Below are positions 8,286-16,344 of a DNA stretch of 64,000 nt, one piece after another. Each line of letters opens with the position of its first letter. The first letter of the stretch is position 1. This stretch comes from JAVJSF01 sp040219555 (GTDB lineage Bacteria > Actinomycetota > Thermoleophilia > Miltoncostaeales > Miltoncostaeaceae). The stretch covers positions 1 through 64,000 of the forward strand of contig JAVJSF010000001.1 of the NCBI GenBank assembly GCA_040219555.1, read 5' to 3'. The notes below the pieces were generated by a model that was given only the letters and a program-made list of their open reading frames with translations, had not been told where the DNA came from and did no database searches. Both the position numbers and the translations under genes were made by a program.

Positions 8286-8942
8286 ATGAAGCTGTTCGTC
8301 GACACGGCCGACCTGGCCGAGATCGAGGAGATCGCCGCGTGGGGGGTCCTCGCCGGCGTCACCACGAATCCGAGCCTGCTGGCCAAGGTCCCGGGTGATC
8401 CGGACGACATCTACCGCCGCGTCTGCGATCTGGTGGACGGCCCGGTGTCGGCCGAGGTCGTCGCCGTCGCCACCGACGAGATGATCTCCGAGGGGCGGCG
8501 CCTGGCGGCCATCCACCCGAACATCGTTGTGAAGCTGCCGATGTGCGCCGAGTCGCTGACGGCCACAGCGCGCCTGGCGGCCGACGATATCCGCGTGAAC
8601 ATGACCCTGTGCTTCTCGGCCCCGCAGGCCCTCTTGGCCGCTGCCTCCGGTGCGGCCTTCGTTTCGCCGTTCATGGGGCGCTTCGACGACATCGGTCACG
8701 ACGGGGTCGAGTGCCTGCGCGATGTCGTGGAGACCCTCGAGGTCTCCAGCTACACCACCGAGGTCATCGCGGCCTCGATCCGCACCCCCGTCCACGTCGT
8801 CGAGGCCGCGCGCATGGGCTCCGACATCGCCACCATCCCACCGAAGGTGTTCCGCCAGATGCTGAGTCACCCTCTCACCACCACGGGCATCGAGCTCTTC
8901 ACCCGCGACTACGAGGCCCGCCGCGCGGCCTCCCAGGGGTGA
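8286..8942 (+). CDS. Transaldolase of the short TalC/Fsa type
   Basis: A 218-residue class I aldolase of the small transaldolase/fructose-6-phosphate aldolase group. It starts KLFVDTADL, has GVTTNPSLL near residue 24, the Schiff-base lysine K83 in NIVVKLPMC, a TLCFSAPQAL block and FVSPFMGR. A strong GAGGAGGGA ribosome site precedes the ATG. Transaldolase activity in the pentose-phosphate pathway is most likely, but the family splits into transaldolases and Fsa and length alone does not separate them. glpX follows 5 bp downstream, making a sugar-phosphate pair. Confidence 0.88.
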   Translation: MKLFVDTADLAEIEEIAAWGVLAGVTTNPSLLAKVPGDPDDIYRRVCDLVDGPVSAEVVAVATDEMISEGRRLAAIHPNIVVKLPMCAESLTATARLAADDIRVNMTLCFSAPQALLAAASGAAFVSPFMGRFDDIGHDGVECLRDVVETLEVSSYTTEVIAASIRTPVHVVEAARMGSDIATIPPKVFRQMLSHPLTTTGIELFTRDYEARRAASQG

Positions 8943-8947
8943 GCGAC

Positions 8948-9937
8948 ATGTCGGGCCTCGACACCGACCAGCCGCGCCGGGTACGCGCCACCGAGTTCCT
9001 GCCGGTCACCGAGCAGGCCGCCATCTCCTCTGCGCGCTGGCTGGGCCGCGGTGATGACAAGTCGGCCGACCAGGCCGCGGTCGACGCGATGCGCGTGGCG
9101 CTCAACAAGCTCCCGATCAGCGGCACCGTCGTGATCGGTGAGGGCCAGAAGGACGAGGCTCCCGAGCTGTACGTGGGCGAGGAACTGGGTACCGGCGGCA
9201 TGGAGTGCGAGATCGCCGTCGATCCGGTGGAGGGCACCGACCTGGTGGCCCGCGGCGACAGCGAGGCCATCGCGATCTGCGCCATCGGCGAGCCCGACGG
9301 CTTCCTGGCGGCCCCCGACGTCGTCTACATGGACAAGATCGCCGTCGGCGCAACCGCGAAGGGGCGCATCGACATCAACGCGTCGATCACCGACAACCTC
9401 CAGATGGTGGCCCGCTGCTACGGGCGCCAGGTGCGCGAGATCACCGCGATCGTCCTCGACCGGCCGCGACACGCCGACCTCATCGAGGAGATCCGCTCCG
9501 CCGGCGCGCGCATCCGGCTGATCCCCGACGGCGACATCACCGCGTCGCTGTCGGCCGCCGTCCGCGGCACCGGCGACCACATCTACGTGGGCAAGGGCGG
9601 CACCACCGAGGGCGTCATCACCGCCGCGGCGCTGGAGTGCCTCGGGGGCGAGATCCAGGCCAAGATGTGGGTCCGCGGTGAGGAGGACCTCGAGCAGATG
9701 CGCCGCTTCGGCATGGACAAGCCCGAACAGGTCTACCGCACCCGTGACCTGGCGCCCGGCGCGCGCTACGTTCTGGCCACGGGCATCACCGATGGCAACC
9801 TGCTGAAGGGCGTCCGGTTCTTCGCCGACGGCGCCCGCACGCACTCACTGGTGATGGACATGGTCACCCACACGGTGCGGTTCATCGACACGGTGCACCT
9901 GCTGAGCCCGAACCTGATCCGCGAGATCCGGCTCTAG
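8948..9937 (+). CDS. glpX: Class II fructose-1,6-bisphosphatase
   Basis: A 329-residue GlpX-type phosphatase of gluconeogenesis, hydrolysing fructose-1,6-bisphosphate. Metal-binding and catalytic motifs of this Li-sensitive superfamily are visible: VIGEGQKDEAPELYVGEE (near residues 60-77), the DPVEGTDL signature (near 91-98) and GKGGTTEGVITAAAL near the middle. The ATG at 8948 lies 5 bp after the transaldolase stop, so the two probably share a transcript. Confidence 0.93.
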   Translation: MSGLDTDQPRRVRATEFLPVTEQAAISSARWLGRGDDKSADQAAVDAMRVALNKLPISGTVVIGEGQKDEAPELYVGEELGTGGMECEIAVDPVEGTDLVARGDSEAIAICAIGEPDGFLAAPDVVYMDKIAVGATAKGRIDINASITDNLQMVARCYGRQVREITAIVLDRPRHADLIEEIRSAGARIRLIPDGDITASLSAAVRGTGDHIYVGKGGTTEGVITAAALECLGGEIQAKMWVRGEEDLEQMRRFGMDKPEQVYRTRDLAPGARYVLATGITDGNLLKGVRFFADGARTHSLVMDMVTHTVRFIDTVHLLSPNLIREIRL

Positions 9938-9965
9938 CACCAGGGATCGAAGGAGGCGGACCCGC

Positions 9966-10271
9966 ATGAGCGACGACGACAACCCGTTCCCCTTCCTCTT
10001 CGGCGACGACGCCGGCGAGGAGTTCAAGGAGCGCCTGAAGGAACTGATGCGCGCCCAGCGCGACGCCTTCGAGGAGATGCAGGCCGAGTCGGGCGGGCAG
10101 GTGGCGGCGGTCGACCGCTGGCAGGTCATCCAGCAGGCGGTCGCCCTCACGGCGGCGGGCCTGCAGACGCTCGAGAAGCGATCGACCCCCGACGACGCCG
10201 CCGACGCGATGGGCATCCTCTTCGCCCGCTCGATGACCGCGCTCCAGGGGGCCCTGCGCCCCAGCCCCTGA
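9966..10271 (+). CDS. Hypothetical protein, acidic, helical
   Basis: A 101-residue acidic, mostly helical protein with no membrane segment. GAAGGAGGCGG precedes the ATG. It follows glpX by 28 bp on the same strand and a stem-loop terminator follows it, so it appears to be the last gene of the transaldolase-glpX unit. No domain was recognised. Confidence 0.65.
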   Translation: MSDDDNPFPFLFGDDAGEEFKERLKELMRAQRDAFEEMQAESGGQVAAVDRWQVIQQAVALTAAGLQTLEKRSTPDDAADAMGILFARSMTALQGALRPSP

Positions 10272-10280
10272 TCGCGTGCC

Positions 10281-10302
10281 GACCGCTCCCCGCGGAGCGG
10301 TC
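10281..10302. terminator. Stem-loop terminator
   Basis: Perfect 9-bp arms GACCGCTCC / GGAGCGGTC with a 4-nt loop lie between two converging genes ending at 10271 and 10315. It probably serves both strands. There is no T-run, as is usual in such GC-rich genomes. Confidence 0.7.
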
Positions 10303-10314
10303 GGCCAGCGCCCC

Positions 10315-10806
10315 TCAGGCGGTGGTACGCCGGTGCACGTGCGCCGACCAGTCCGGCGCGTGCGTGTCCACGCTCACGGGAGCGCCGGCCACCGGGCTGC
10401 GGTAGGAGAAGCCGCTCCCCTGCTCGAAGGCCGGCACCAGGGCGCCGTCGCGCACGTGCTGGTCGATCCAGGCTCCACGCACCACCAGCCGGCGCAGCCA
10501 GTGCACCATGTCGCGGCCCCCGGCGGTGAGGTGCGGGCGCAGCGCCTCCAGGCGCGCGCCGAGTTCGCTGCGCGGGCCGGCCACGGCGCCGTGAGCGGCC
10601 AGCGCGACCAGGTCGGCGCGCTCGTCGTCGGGGGGCGCGTCCGGGCCGATCAGGCCGAGCCGGCGGGCGGCGCCGGTCACGCGGTCCGCGAAGTCGTCAC
10701 GGCGGAAGCGCAGCTCGGCATCGCCGGCGCGGAGGATGACGTCGTCGCCGCTGTCGTAACGGGGGCTGAGCGGATCTCCTGACACTGCGGGGAGGGTAGT
10801 ACACAC
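10315..10806 (-). CDS. Hypothetical protein
   Basis: A protein of up to 163 residues, rich in Arg, Asp and Ala, with no membrane span or recognised motif. The start is uncertain. The open frame begins at a GTG at 10806, but a second in-frame GTG at 10785 lies a few bases after a TACTAC sequence that could be a -10 box, suggesting a leaderless start there. It diverges from the DUF192 gene, with only about 32 bp between starts. Confidence 0.55.
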   Translation of the reverse strand: MCTTLPAVSGDPLSPRYDSGDDVILRAGDAELRFRRDDFADRVTGAARRLGLIGPDAPPDDERADLVALAAHGAVAGPRSELGARLEALRPHLTAGGRDMVHWLRRLVVRGAWIDQHVRDGALVPAFEQGSGFSYRSPVAGAPVSVDTHAPDWSAHVHRRTTA

Positions 10807-10838
10807 GCCCGTGGGCGCTCCCCGGCCAGGCTGTCCCC

Positions 10839-11249
10839 ATGGGCCCGCTCGACATCGCCCGTCTCTGCCCGTCGCCCGGCACGCTCACCGACGCCGCCGG
10901 CGAGGTGGTCGCCGGGCGCTGCCATCGGACCGGCGGCCCGCTGGCCCGGGCGGTGGGGCTGCTCGGTACCCGCGATCTGTCCGAGGGGCTGGCCCTCTGG
11001 ATCGAGCCCTGCGCCGCGGTGCACACCCTCGGGATGCGCGCGCCGGTCTCGTGCCTGTTCCTCGCCCCCGGGGGGCGGGTGCTGCGGGCGGTGCCGGCGC
11101 TCGGCCCCGGGCGGGCCGCGTGGTGTCCCGGCGCGCGCGCTGTGGTGGAGGCGGCGCCGGCCACGCTGGCGGCCGTCGGCGCCGGGACACACCTCCGCTG
11201 GGTGCCGGCCACCGATTCCTCCGCTACGAGCGACATTCGTTGCCGGTGA
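10839..11249 (+). CDS. DUF192-family protein
   Basis: A 136-residue protein matching the DUF192 pattern: GLLGTRDLSEGLALWIEPC, then VHTLGMRAPVSCLFL, a VLRAVPALGPGR turn and AWCPGARAVVEA before the C-terminus. Most DUF192 members carry a signal peptide and act outside the cell. None is visible here, so this is a cytoplasmic version. In many genomes such genes lie beside pilus or secretion loci; here the Tad locus lies beyond the inserted element. The biochemical role of the family is not known to me. Confidence 0.75.
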   Translation: MGPLDIARLCPSPGTLTDAAGEVVAGRCHRTGGPLARAVGLLGTRDLSEGLALWIEPCAAVHTLGMRAPVSCLFLAPGGRVLRAVPALGPGRAAWCPGARAVVEAAPATLAAVGAGTHLRWVPATDSSATSDIRCR

Positions 11250-11335
11250 GGGGGGTGGAGACGGGCCGCCCGGCGCCTTCTGGGGATGCACGGCGGGCGC
11301 ACGGGGCGTCCGCCACCGAGTGGGAGGACGGCGCG

Positions 11336-12091
11336 ATGGTGGTGGTGGAGGAGGTCCCCGCGGTCCCCGCGGTGCTGGTGGTCGAGGACGACGCGCCCAC
11401 GCGTACCTTCCTCGCCGAGAACCTGATCGCCGACCGGTTCGCGCCGATGTCGGCCACCTCGGCCGAGGAGGCGATGGCCGTGCTCGCCCGGTCGGCCCCC
11501 GACATCGCGGTCATCGACGCCGGCCTGCCCGGCGTCTCGGGTCTCGACCTGATCGACGCGATCCGGGCGGGCGGGGCGGGCGGGTGGAACCCGGCGATGC
11601 CGGTCCTCGTGATGTCCGGCAGCGCCGGCCCGCACGCGGCGGTGCGCGCGATGGAGCGAGGCGCCGACGACTTCGTGCCCAAGCCGTTCCACTACCCCGA
11701 GCTCCTGGCGCGCGTCGGTAACGCCCTGCGCCGCTCGCGGGGTGAGGCGGTGGGGGACGCCCTGCGCGTGGGGACGCTCAGCATCGACCGCCGCTCCCGT
11801 CGCGTCACGGTGTCCGGGCGGCTGGTGAGCCTCTCCGCGAAGGAGTACGGACTCCTCGTCGCGCTCGCCCGTGAGCCGCTGCGGGTCCACACCAAGGAGG
11901 AGCTCCTGCGCGACGTCTGGGGGTACCGGGGCGCGGCGCGTACGCGGACGGTCGACAGTCACGCCAGCCGGCTGCGTCTCAAGCTCGCCGAGGGCTCCTG
12001 CGGGGAGCGCTGGATCGGCAACGTCTGGGGGGTTAGGAGATGCCCCCCGAGACGACCGGCCCCGCCGTTACGGTTCTGGAAGTCCGCTTAG
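11336..12091 (+). CDS. OmpR-type response regulator, 3' end replaced by insertion
   Basis: A receiver domain (acidic pair D18-D19, phospho-acceptor D61 in VIDAGLPG, K116 in VPKPF) is followed by a winged-helix DNA-binding domain (SLSAKEYGLLVAL, TKEELLRDVWGY, TVDSHASRLRLKL). The ATG at 11336 has GGGAGGA upstream. Host sequence ends within ...GNVWG. The normal last strand of the wing (GYRL plus a short tail) is missing, and the frame continues 18 codons into the inserted element (VRRCPPRRPAPPLRFW...) to a stop at 12091. The lost tail is still readable at 27068-27102, directly before the partner kinase. DNA binding is probably impaired or altered. Confidence 0.88.
   Translation: MVVVEEVPAVPAVLVVEDDAPTRTFLAENLIADRFAPMSATSAEEAMAVLARSAPDIAVIDAGLPGVSGLDLIDAIRAGGAGGWNPAMPVLVMSGSAGPHAAVRAMERGADDFVPKPFHYPELLARVGNALRRSRGEAVGDALRVGTLSIDRRSRRVTVSGRLVSLSAKEYGLLVALAREPLRVHTKEELLRDVWGYRGAARTRTVDSHASRLRLKLAEGSCGERWIGNVWGVRRCPPRRPAPPLRFWKSA
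12016..12029. repeat. Left 14-bp target-site duplication
   Basis: CGGCAACGTCTGGG lies directly outside the left inverted repeat and is repeated exactly at 27054-27067. It is host sequence coding for GNVW of the response regulator. Because three G residues follow, up to 17 bp could be called, but the 14-bp reading leaves identical 10-bp tips on both element ends. Casposon duplications are typically 14-15 bp. Confidence 0.9.
12030..12042 (+). repeat. Left terminal inverted repeat
   Basis: GGGTTAGGAGATG matches the reverse complement of 27041-27053 at 12 of 13 positions (mismatch at the eleventh). It lies directly inside the 14-bp duplication. The repeat contains AGGAG, and its last three bases are the ATG of the first element ORF. 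Confidence 0.88.
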
Positions 12092-13752
12092 GCCGTAAGC
12101 GATCAAAGTCCGGTCGTGAGAGGGAAGGTGAGTGGAGATTGAGCGGCACCGCGAACCTCGACTGGGACTCAGACGCCGCGGGCTCCCCTGTGGAGGCCGA
12201 GAGGCCTGCGACGCATCTCATCTTGAAGTGGTCACCAAAGTTCGACCCCGAGACGATCGAGAAGCACGAGAGCGTTGCGGAGGCCATGGGCGCAGTCTGG
12301 TGGGGGCGCCGCGGGACGCCGGGTAAGTCCAGCCTCAGCCGCAAGAACTTCGAGACTTTCCAGCAGCAGATCGCCGAAGGCGTGCCGACCTTGGTCTTCC
12401 TTCATTCGGGTCCGGGCGGTACGTGGCGGACCCGAATGACCGGCATCGCGCTTGGTGAAGAGGCAGAGGACGTCGACCCTGAGCTGGTCCCGGACTACTA
12501 CGACCCGCAGACCTACCACAGCCTCTGGGTACGACTCACAGACTTCACGCAGATCGAGCCACAAGAGGTTTGCGATGACTTCGTGCTGGCCCAGTCGTCC
12601 CAGGCCTCCAAGGAGGGGGCTCCAGTGACCGAGCAGACCCTCGGCACGCGGGGCCACGTCCTCATCCGCGCCAAAGAAGACTGGGACCCAGGAGAGCATC
12701 TCGAAGAGAACCCCGGGCTAGGAGACGTGCTCGTGCCGTTCGACGCGGCAGCGGTCGCTGCATCTGCTGAGCGACGAGGGCTTGTCCTCGACCCACGGAT
12801 CTATCAGCAGCTGGTGGCGGCACTGCTGAGCGGCAAGCACATCATCCTGACCGGCCCACCTGGAACGGCGAAGACAACCCTTGCTGAAGCGGTCGGCGAG
12901 GCCGCCGCGGCGGCCGGTCTCTGTCGCGGCTACACCTTGACCACTGCCACGGCCGATTGGACGACCTACGAGACGATTGGCGGGCTGCGGCCGACCCCCT
13001 CGGGTGAGCTTGAATTCTCTGAGGGCCAGTTCCTTGCTGCGATCCGGGCCAAGAGGTGGCTTGTCATCGACGAGCTCAACCGGTCCAACTTCGACCGTGC
13101 CTTCGGCCAGCTGTTCACGGTGCTGTCTGGACAGTCGGTGGTGCTGCCCTACTCGCGACCGGGCCGGCCGGCCTCGGAGCCGCTGGCCCTTGTGCCCCAA
13201 GACTCCCAGGCACCATCGAATGGCCTCGATGTCCTGCCCATTCCGGGCTCGTGGCGCATCGTCGCGACGATGAACGTGTTCGACAAGACTCTCTTGTTCG
13301 AGATGTCGTTCGCCCTGATGAGGCGGTTCGCCTTCATCGAGGTCTCCTCTCCGAGCGACTCAGTCTTCGCGCAGCTCATCGAGGAGCAGGCGCGCGAGGC
13401 CCTTCCCGCTGAGCTGGCAAAGAAACTGCTGGTGCTCCGGCAGTTCAAGGATCTTGGCCCGGCCGTCTTCATGGACATCGCCCGCTTCCTGCGGCTCCGA
13501 CTTGGCGATGAGCAAGCGGACCCGCGAGCGGTGCTCTTCGAGGCTTTCTACAGCTACCTGTTGCCGCAGTTCGAGGGCGTGAGTGCCAAGCAGGGCTATC
13601 TCCTCTACAAGACCCTGGTGTCCCTCGTCGGCGGTGAGGCGCGGGTGCGCGAGACGCTCAATGCCGTGCTCGGCCTGGACATCATGGCCCCGTCGGGCAA
13701 AGAGCCCGGGGACGACCTGGAGGACGACGAGCTCGACTCGGTCGACGAGTGA
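12040..13752 (+). CDS. McrB-type AAA+ NTPase with EVE-like N-terminal domain
   Basis: A 570-residue restriction motor subunit. Residues about 60-210 resemble an EVE/PUA-like modified-base reader (WWGRRGTPGKSS, LVFLHSGPGGTWR). The AAA+ module follows: Walker A GPPGTAKT 272-279, Walker B LVIDELNR 341-348, the McrB-type ATMNVFDK block near 409-416 and the RRF arginine segment 428-430. McrB proteins use GTP or ATP to drive DNA translocation with an McrC nuclease. The start is uncertain: ATG 12040 lies inside the inverted repeat, and an in-frame TTG at 12139 with GGAGA upstream would give a 537-residue form that keeps all domains. It overlaps the nuclease gene by 4 nt. EVE assignment is inference; McrB assignment is firm. 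Confidence 0.87.
   Translation: MPPETTGPAVTVLEVRLGRKRSKSGREREGEWRLSGTANLDWDSDAAGSPVEAERPATHLILKWSPKFDPETIEKHESVAEAMGAVWWGRRGTPGKSSLSRKNFETFQQQIAEGVPTLVFLHSGPGGTWRTRMTGIALGEEAEDVDPELVPDYYDPQTYHSLWVRLTDFTQIEPQEVCDDFVLAQSSQASKEGAPVTEQTLGTRGHVLIRAKEDWDPGEHLEENPGLGDVLVPFDAAAVAASAERRGLVLDPRIYQQLVAALLSGKHIILTGPPGTAKTTLAEAVGEAAAAAGLCRGYTLTTATADWTTYETIGGLRPTPSGELEFSEGQFLAAIRAKRWLVIDELNRSNFDRAFGQLFTVLSGQSVVLPYSRPGRPASEPLALVPQDSQAPSNGLDVLPIPGSWRIVATMNVFDKTLLFEMSFALMRRFAFIEVSSPSDSVFAQLIEEQAREALPAELAKKLLVLRQFKDLGPAVFMDIARFLRLRLGDEQADPRAVLFEAFYSYLLPQFEGVSAKQGYLLYKTLVSLVGGEARVRETLNAVLGLDIMAPSGKEPGDDLEDDELDSVDE
12085..12101. repeat. Subterminal hairpin of the element
   Basis: CGCTTA (12085-12090) and TAAGCG (12096-12101) form a 6-bp stem with a 5-nt loop about 55 bp inside the left end. 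It also covers the stop codon of the chimeric response regulator. It might be a subterminal protein-binding site or just a weak hairpin. Confidence 0.35.
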
Positions 13753-14960
13753 GATCCAAGGCCTGGATCCGATCAGAGGCGATCCAGCGACTGCGCGCAG
13801 ACGTCTGGAGGGTCCTGAGCGAAGCCTCCCGCACCGACGACGATGTCGCGCTCGCGGCATCTGCTCTCCTGCAGATGCCTGCCAGCGACGTTCGGACGCT
13901 CGCCCAGTTGCAGTTTGTCCTCAGCGAGCCGGTCGGTCGCCTCTTGGACGACATGCCCCGCCTGATGCGCCGGCTGACGACGACGACCGTGCAGGAGACC
14001 GAGGCCGCGGCGGATCGAGTGCGCGGGCCGGTCCGGTGGGTGGAGACCTTCTCGGCTCGGGCGGTCTCCGGTCTCCCGCACATGTATGTCACGGCTCCTG
14101 CGCGACGGGCTTTTCATACACCCGAGAACGAGCTCCTGGCCTTCACGCTCGATGCCATCCTCGATGCGGGGCGCGCCACCCAATGGCACGTCTCGACACG
14201 ACAGGGCGCAGGCGCTCAGGTCCGTCAGCGAGTGAGCGATGCCAGCAGGTGGCGCCACGCCCGTCCACTGGCTGACATATCGGGACTCGAGCCCTCGCCT
14301 CGCCGGCTGAGCCGTGTGCGCACCGGTCGGGCATCAAAGCGCTACGCGAGCGTCGTGGAGACGTGCGACCTGTACTTGGCGTTGCTGAAGCGACTCGATC
14401 GGGAGGCGATCCGCCAGGCGATCGAGGATCATGCACTGGTCGTCGCAAGCAACGACGCCCTGTTGGAGATCGAGTGCTTGTTTGCGCTCATCGACGGGCT
14501 CGTAGAAGTCGGCTGGAAGCGCCCCAGGCCGCGCCTGCTTCGCAATGCCCTGCTGTTCGAATCGCGCATGGGCGATCGGCGCCTCACACTCCACTACCAG
14601 AGCGCACCACAAGACCTGACCGCCGGCTCCCGCTATCGCAGCGTCCAAGACGCCCACGGGATTCCTGTCGGGCAACTGCGCCCCGACTTCGTGCTGACGA
14701 CATCAGACTCGCAGGGAGTGCGGCGCATCGTGGTGGAGGTCAAGGGCGGCCCGAAGCGCCGCATCAGTGACTCCGCCCGAGCGGCCCTCTCTGATCTGTT
14801 GGCCTATCGCAGGGCATTCGGCCCGGCCCTTGGACCTCAGGGAGCCCCCTATGGCTTGGGTATCGCCTGGGGGGAACAGTTGGAGCCGTCGGACCAGAGC
14901 GAGATCCTTCTGTGCTCACCGGACACGGTCGGGCGGGCGCTCGCGCTACTCGACATCTAG
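13749..14960 (+). CDS. McrC-like / DUF2357-type PD-(D/E)XK nuclease
   Basis: A 403-residue partner of the McrB-type gene. A FHTPENELLAF motif near residues 122-132 is typical of DUF2357/McrC-like proteins. The C-terminal nuclease core shows LRPDFVL (D313) and IVVEVKGG (E330, K332), the PD-(D/E)XK catalytic set. The GTG start overlaps the McrB stop (GTGA), indicating coupled synthesis of a two-subunit modification-dependent restriction system. The specificity (methylated or other modified DNA) would come from the EVE-like domain of the first subunit, by analogy with McrBC. About 120 bp without a gene or clear hairpin follow before the converging nuclease gene. Confidence 0.83.
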   Translation: MRSKAWIRSEAIQRLRADVWRVLSEASRTDDDVALAASALLQMPASDVRTLAQLQFVLSEPVGRLLDDMPRLMRRLTTTTVQETEAAADRVRGPVRWVETFSARAVSGLPHMYVTAPARRAFHTPENELLAFTLDAILDAGRATQWHVSTRQGAGAQVRQRVSDASRWRHARPLADISGLEPSPRRLSRVRTGRASKRYASVVETCDLYLALLKRLDREAIRQAIEDHALVVASNDALLEIECLFALIDGLVEVGWKRPRPRLLRNALLFESRMGDRRLTLHYQSAPQDLTAGSRYRSVQDAHGIPVGQLRPDFVLTTSDSQGVRRIVVEVKGGPKRRISDSARAALSDLLAYRRAFGPALGPQGAPYGLGIAWGEQLEPSDQSEILLCSPDTVGRALALLDI

Positions 14961-15078
14961 GCCTGGGCGTGCGGCCGCGTCCTGCGGCTCCATTGATCAG
15001 CCTGTCCGACGCCTGGACCTCTGTGCTGCGCGCTCGATAGTCCCTGGGCCATTCGGGGGTCCCTGGCGCTTCTCGTGG

Positions 15079-16344
15079 CTACTGGCGGCCGGTGAGCCCC
15101 TCGGCTCTCGCGCACCTGTTGCCTGCCCACTCGCCGGCCTGCTGCCAGATGGCAGCGATGTGGAGCTCGTCGAGGAACTGGGCATAGGCGTCGCCGATCG
15201 GCTCGGCAAAGAGTGCGGCCATGCCGCAGTCGCCCGTGGGCCGGAGGAACTGTCGGTACATCAGCAACTGACCGATGGCAGCGCGCACCGCATCGGTTGC
15301 GTTCCCGCGGTAGAGGACCTTCGCCTCGACGATCCACTCACGCTCATCGCCCCGGATCACGAGATCGATCGGATGCTCCGCTGTCGATGCGCGGAGCCCA
15401 TACTGCTGTGCCCACTCGCCGAACTCGCGCACCAGCTGCTCATGGCGGCGCGTCTTGACGATCTCGCCCCCGGCGATGTGGGCGCGGTAGTCGCTCGCAT
15501 CCTTGGGCCGGAACTCTTCCAGAGCGCCCGCATGTTCATCTTTGCTCGGCAGAGCGAGTACGGGCCGCGGCGCCTCCAGCGTTCCGAACTGCAGGTGGAA
15601 CATGCGCTTGTCATCGTCCCACCCAGCGACCCATGCTGGTCGTACCTGGCGCCACTGGTCGCGGTCTCCCTCCAAGATCGCGAAGATTGGGAGCCCGAGC
15701 TCGCCGGCCGCTTTGGTCGCGTTGACCTCCATCGCGTCGGTCGATGGGTTCTTGGTCTCCGGGTAGTGGTAGGTGATGCCCCGGGCTGACAGCTCATCCG
15801 GGTAATGCCGACCGGTGTGGCGGACGCTTACTGTCGCTCCCCGCTGATCACCGGTGGTCTCGCGGGTGCGCTTAAGGTCGGCAAATATCCCGCGGCCGGT
15901 GTTGTACATGCCGATGGAGCGCACGGTTCGAGCCGGAGCCGCGGCATGATCGGGTGCCTCGGGCTCGAGGAGCGACCACAGCTCGCGCCGGCGCTCGCGC
16001 TCGACGACCGACCCGGTGACAGCGCCCTTGAGGCGCAGGCTCGGTGGCTCGGCGATCGCTTCCACTCCAGGAAGAGAGGCGAGGACGGCTCCAGCAAAGG
16101 CGCTTCGATGCCCCAGCTGGTCCACGTTGATCGCGAGCTCGCCCTCGGACAGCAATCGGGCTGCGGCTGCTCGGATGTCGTCCAAGGCGACAGGCTGGCC
16201 TTCGGGGCTCCGTTCGGTCCCGACGATCACCGAGTCCGCGTCGATCGACAGGACATGGTTCTCTCGGTTCCGGCCGACTGTCCGCACCGAGCTGCCAACG
16301 AGCGAGCGCAGATACTGGTCAATGTCCAGGAGCGAAGGCGTCAT
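15079..16344 (-). CDS. PD-(D/E)XK restriction endonuclease-like protein
   Basis: A 421-residue, three-part protein. Residues 1-100 look like a winged DNA-binding domain seen in actinobacterial restriction enzymes (VLSIDADSVIVGTERSP, AINVDQLGHRSAF). Residues about 145-225 form a conserved block (MYNTGRGIFADLKRTR, VSVRHTGRHYPD, TYHYPETKN, GLPIFAI) that I associate with SRA/PUA-like reader domains; this is tentative. The C-terminus is a PD-(D/E)XK nuclease: D327 (PIDLVI), E340 and K342 (IVEAKVLY), then IGQLLMYRQF. The start overlaps the polymerase stop by 26 nt, making it the last gene of the minus-strand operon. It may be a second restriction enzyme or a nuclease used by the element. Confidence 0.75.
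   Translation of the reverse strand: MTPSLLDIDQYLRSLVGSSVRTVGRNRENHVLSIDADSVIVGTERSPEGQPVALDDIRAAAARLLSEGELAINVDQLGHRSAFAGAVLASLPGVEAIAEPPSLRLKGAVTGSVVERERRRELWSLLEPEAPDHAAAPARTVRSIGMYNTGRGIFADLKRTRETTGDQRGATVSVRHTGRHYPDELSARGITYHYPETKNPSTDAMEVNATKAAGELGLPIFAILEGDRDQWRQVRPAWVAGWDDDKRMFHLQFGTLEAPRPVLALPSKDEHAGALEEFRPKDASDYRAHIAGGEIVKTRRHEQLVREFGEWAQQYGLRASTAEHPIDLVIRGDEREWIVEAKVLYRGNATDAVRAAIGQLLMYRQFLRPTGDCGMAALFAEPIGDAYAQFLDELHIAAIWQQAGEWAGNRCARAEGLTGRQ

Noticed and set aside
9205..9681. Arg/Gly-rich open frames overlapping glpX and many other genes
   Set aside because: In DNA this GC-rich, alternative frames stay open by composition; they lack ribosome sites and conserved motifs.
14961..15078. 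Possible small gene or terminator between the McrC-like and PD-(D/E)XK genes
   Set aside because: No start with a ribosome site and no convincing stem-loop was found in these 118 bp.
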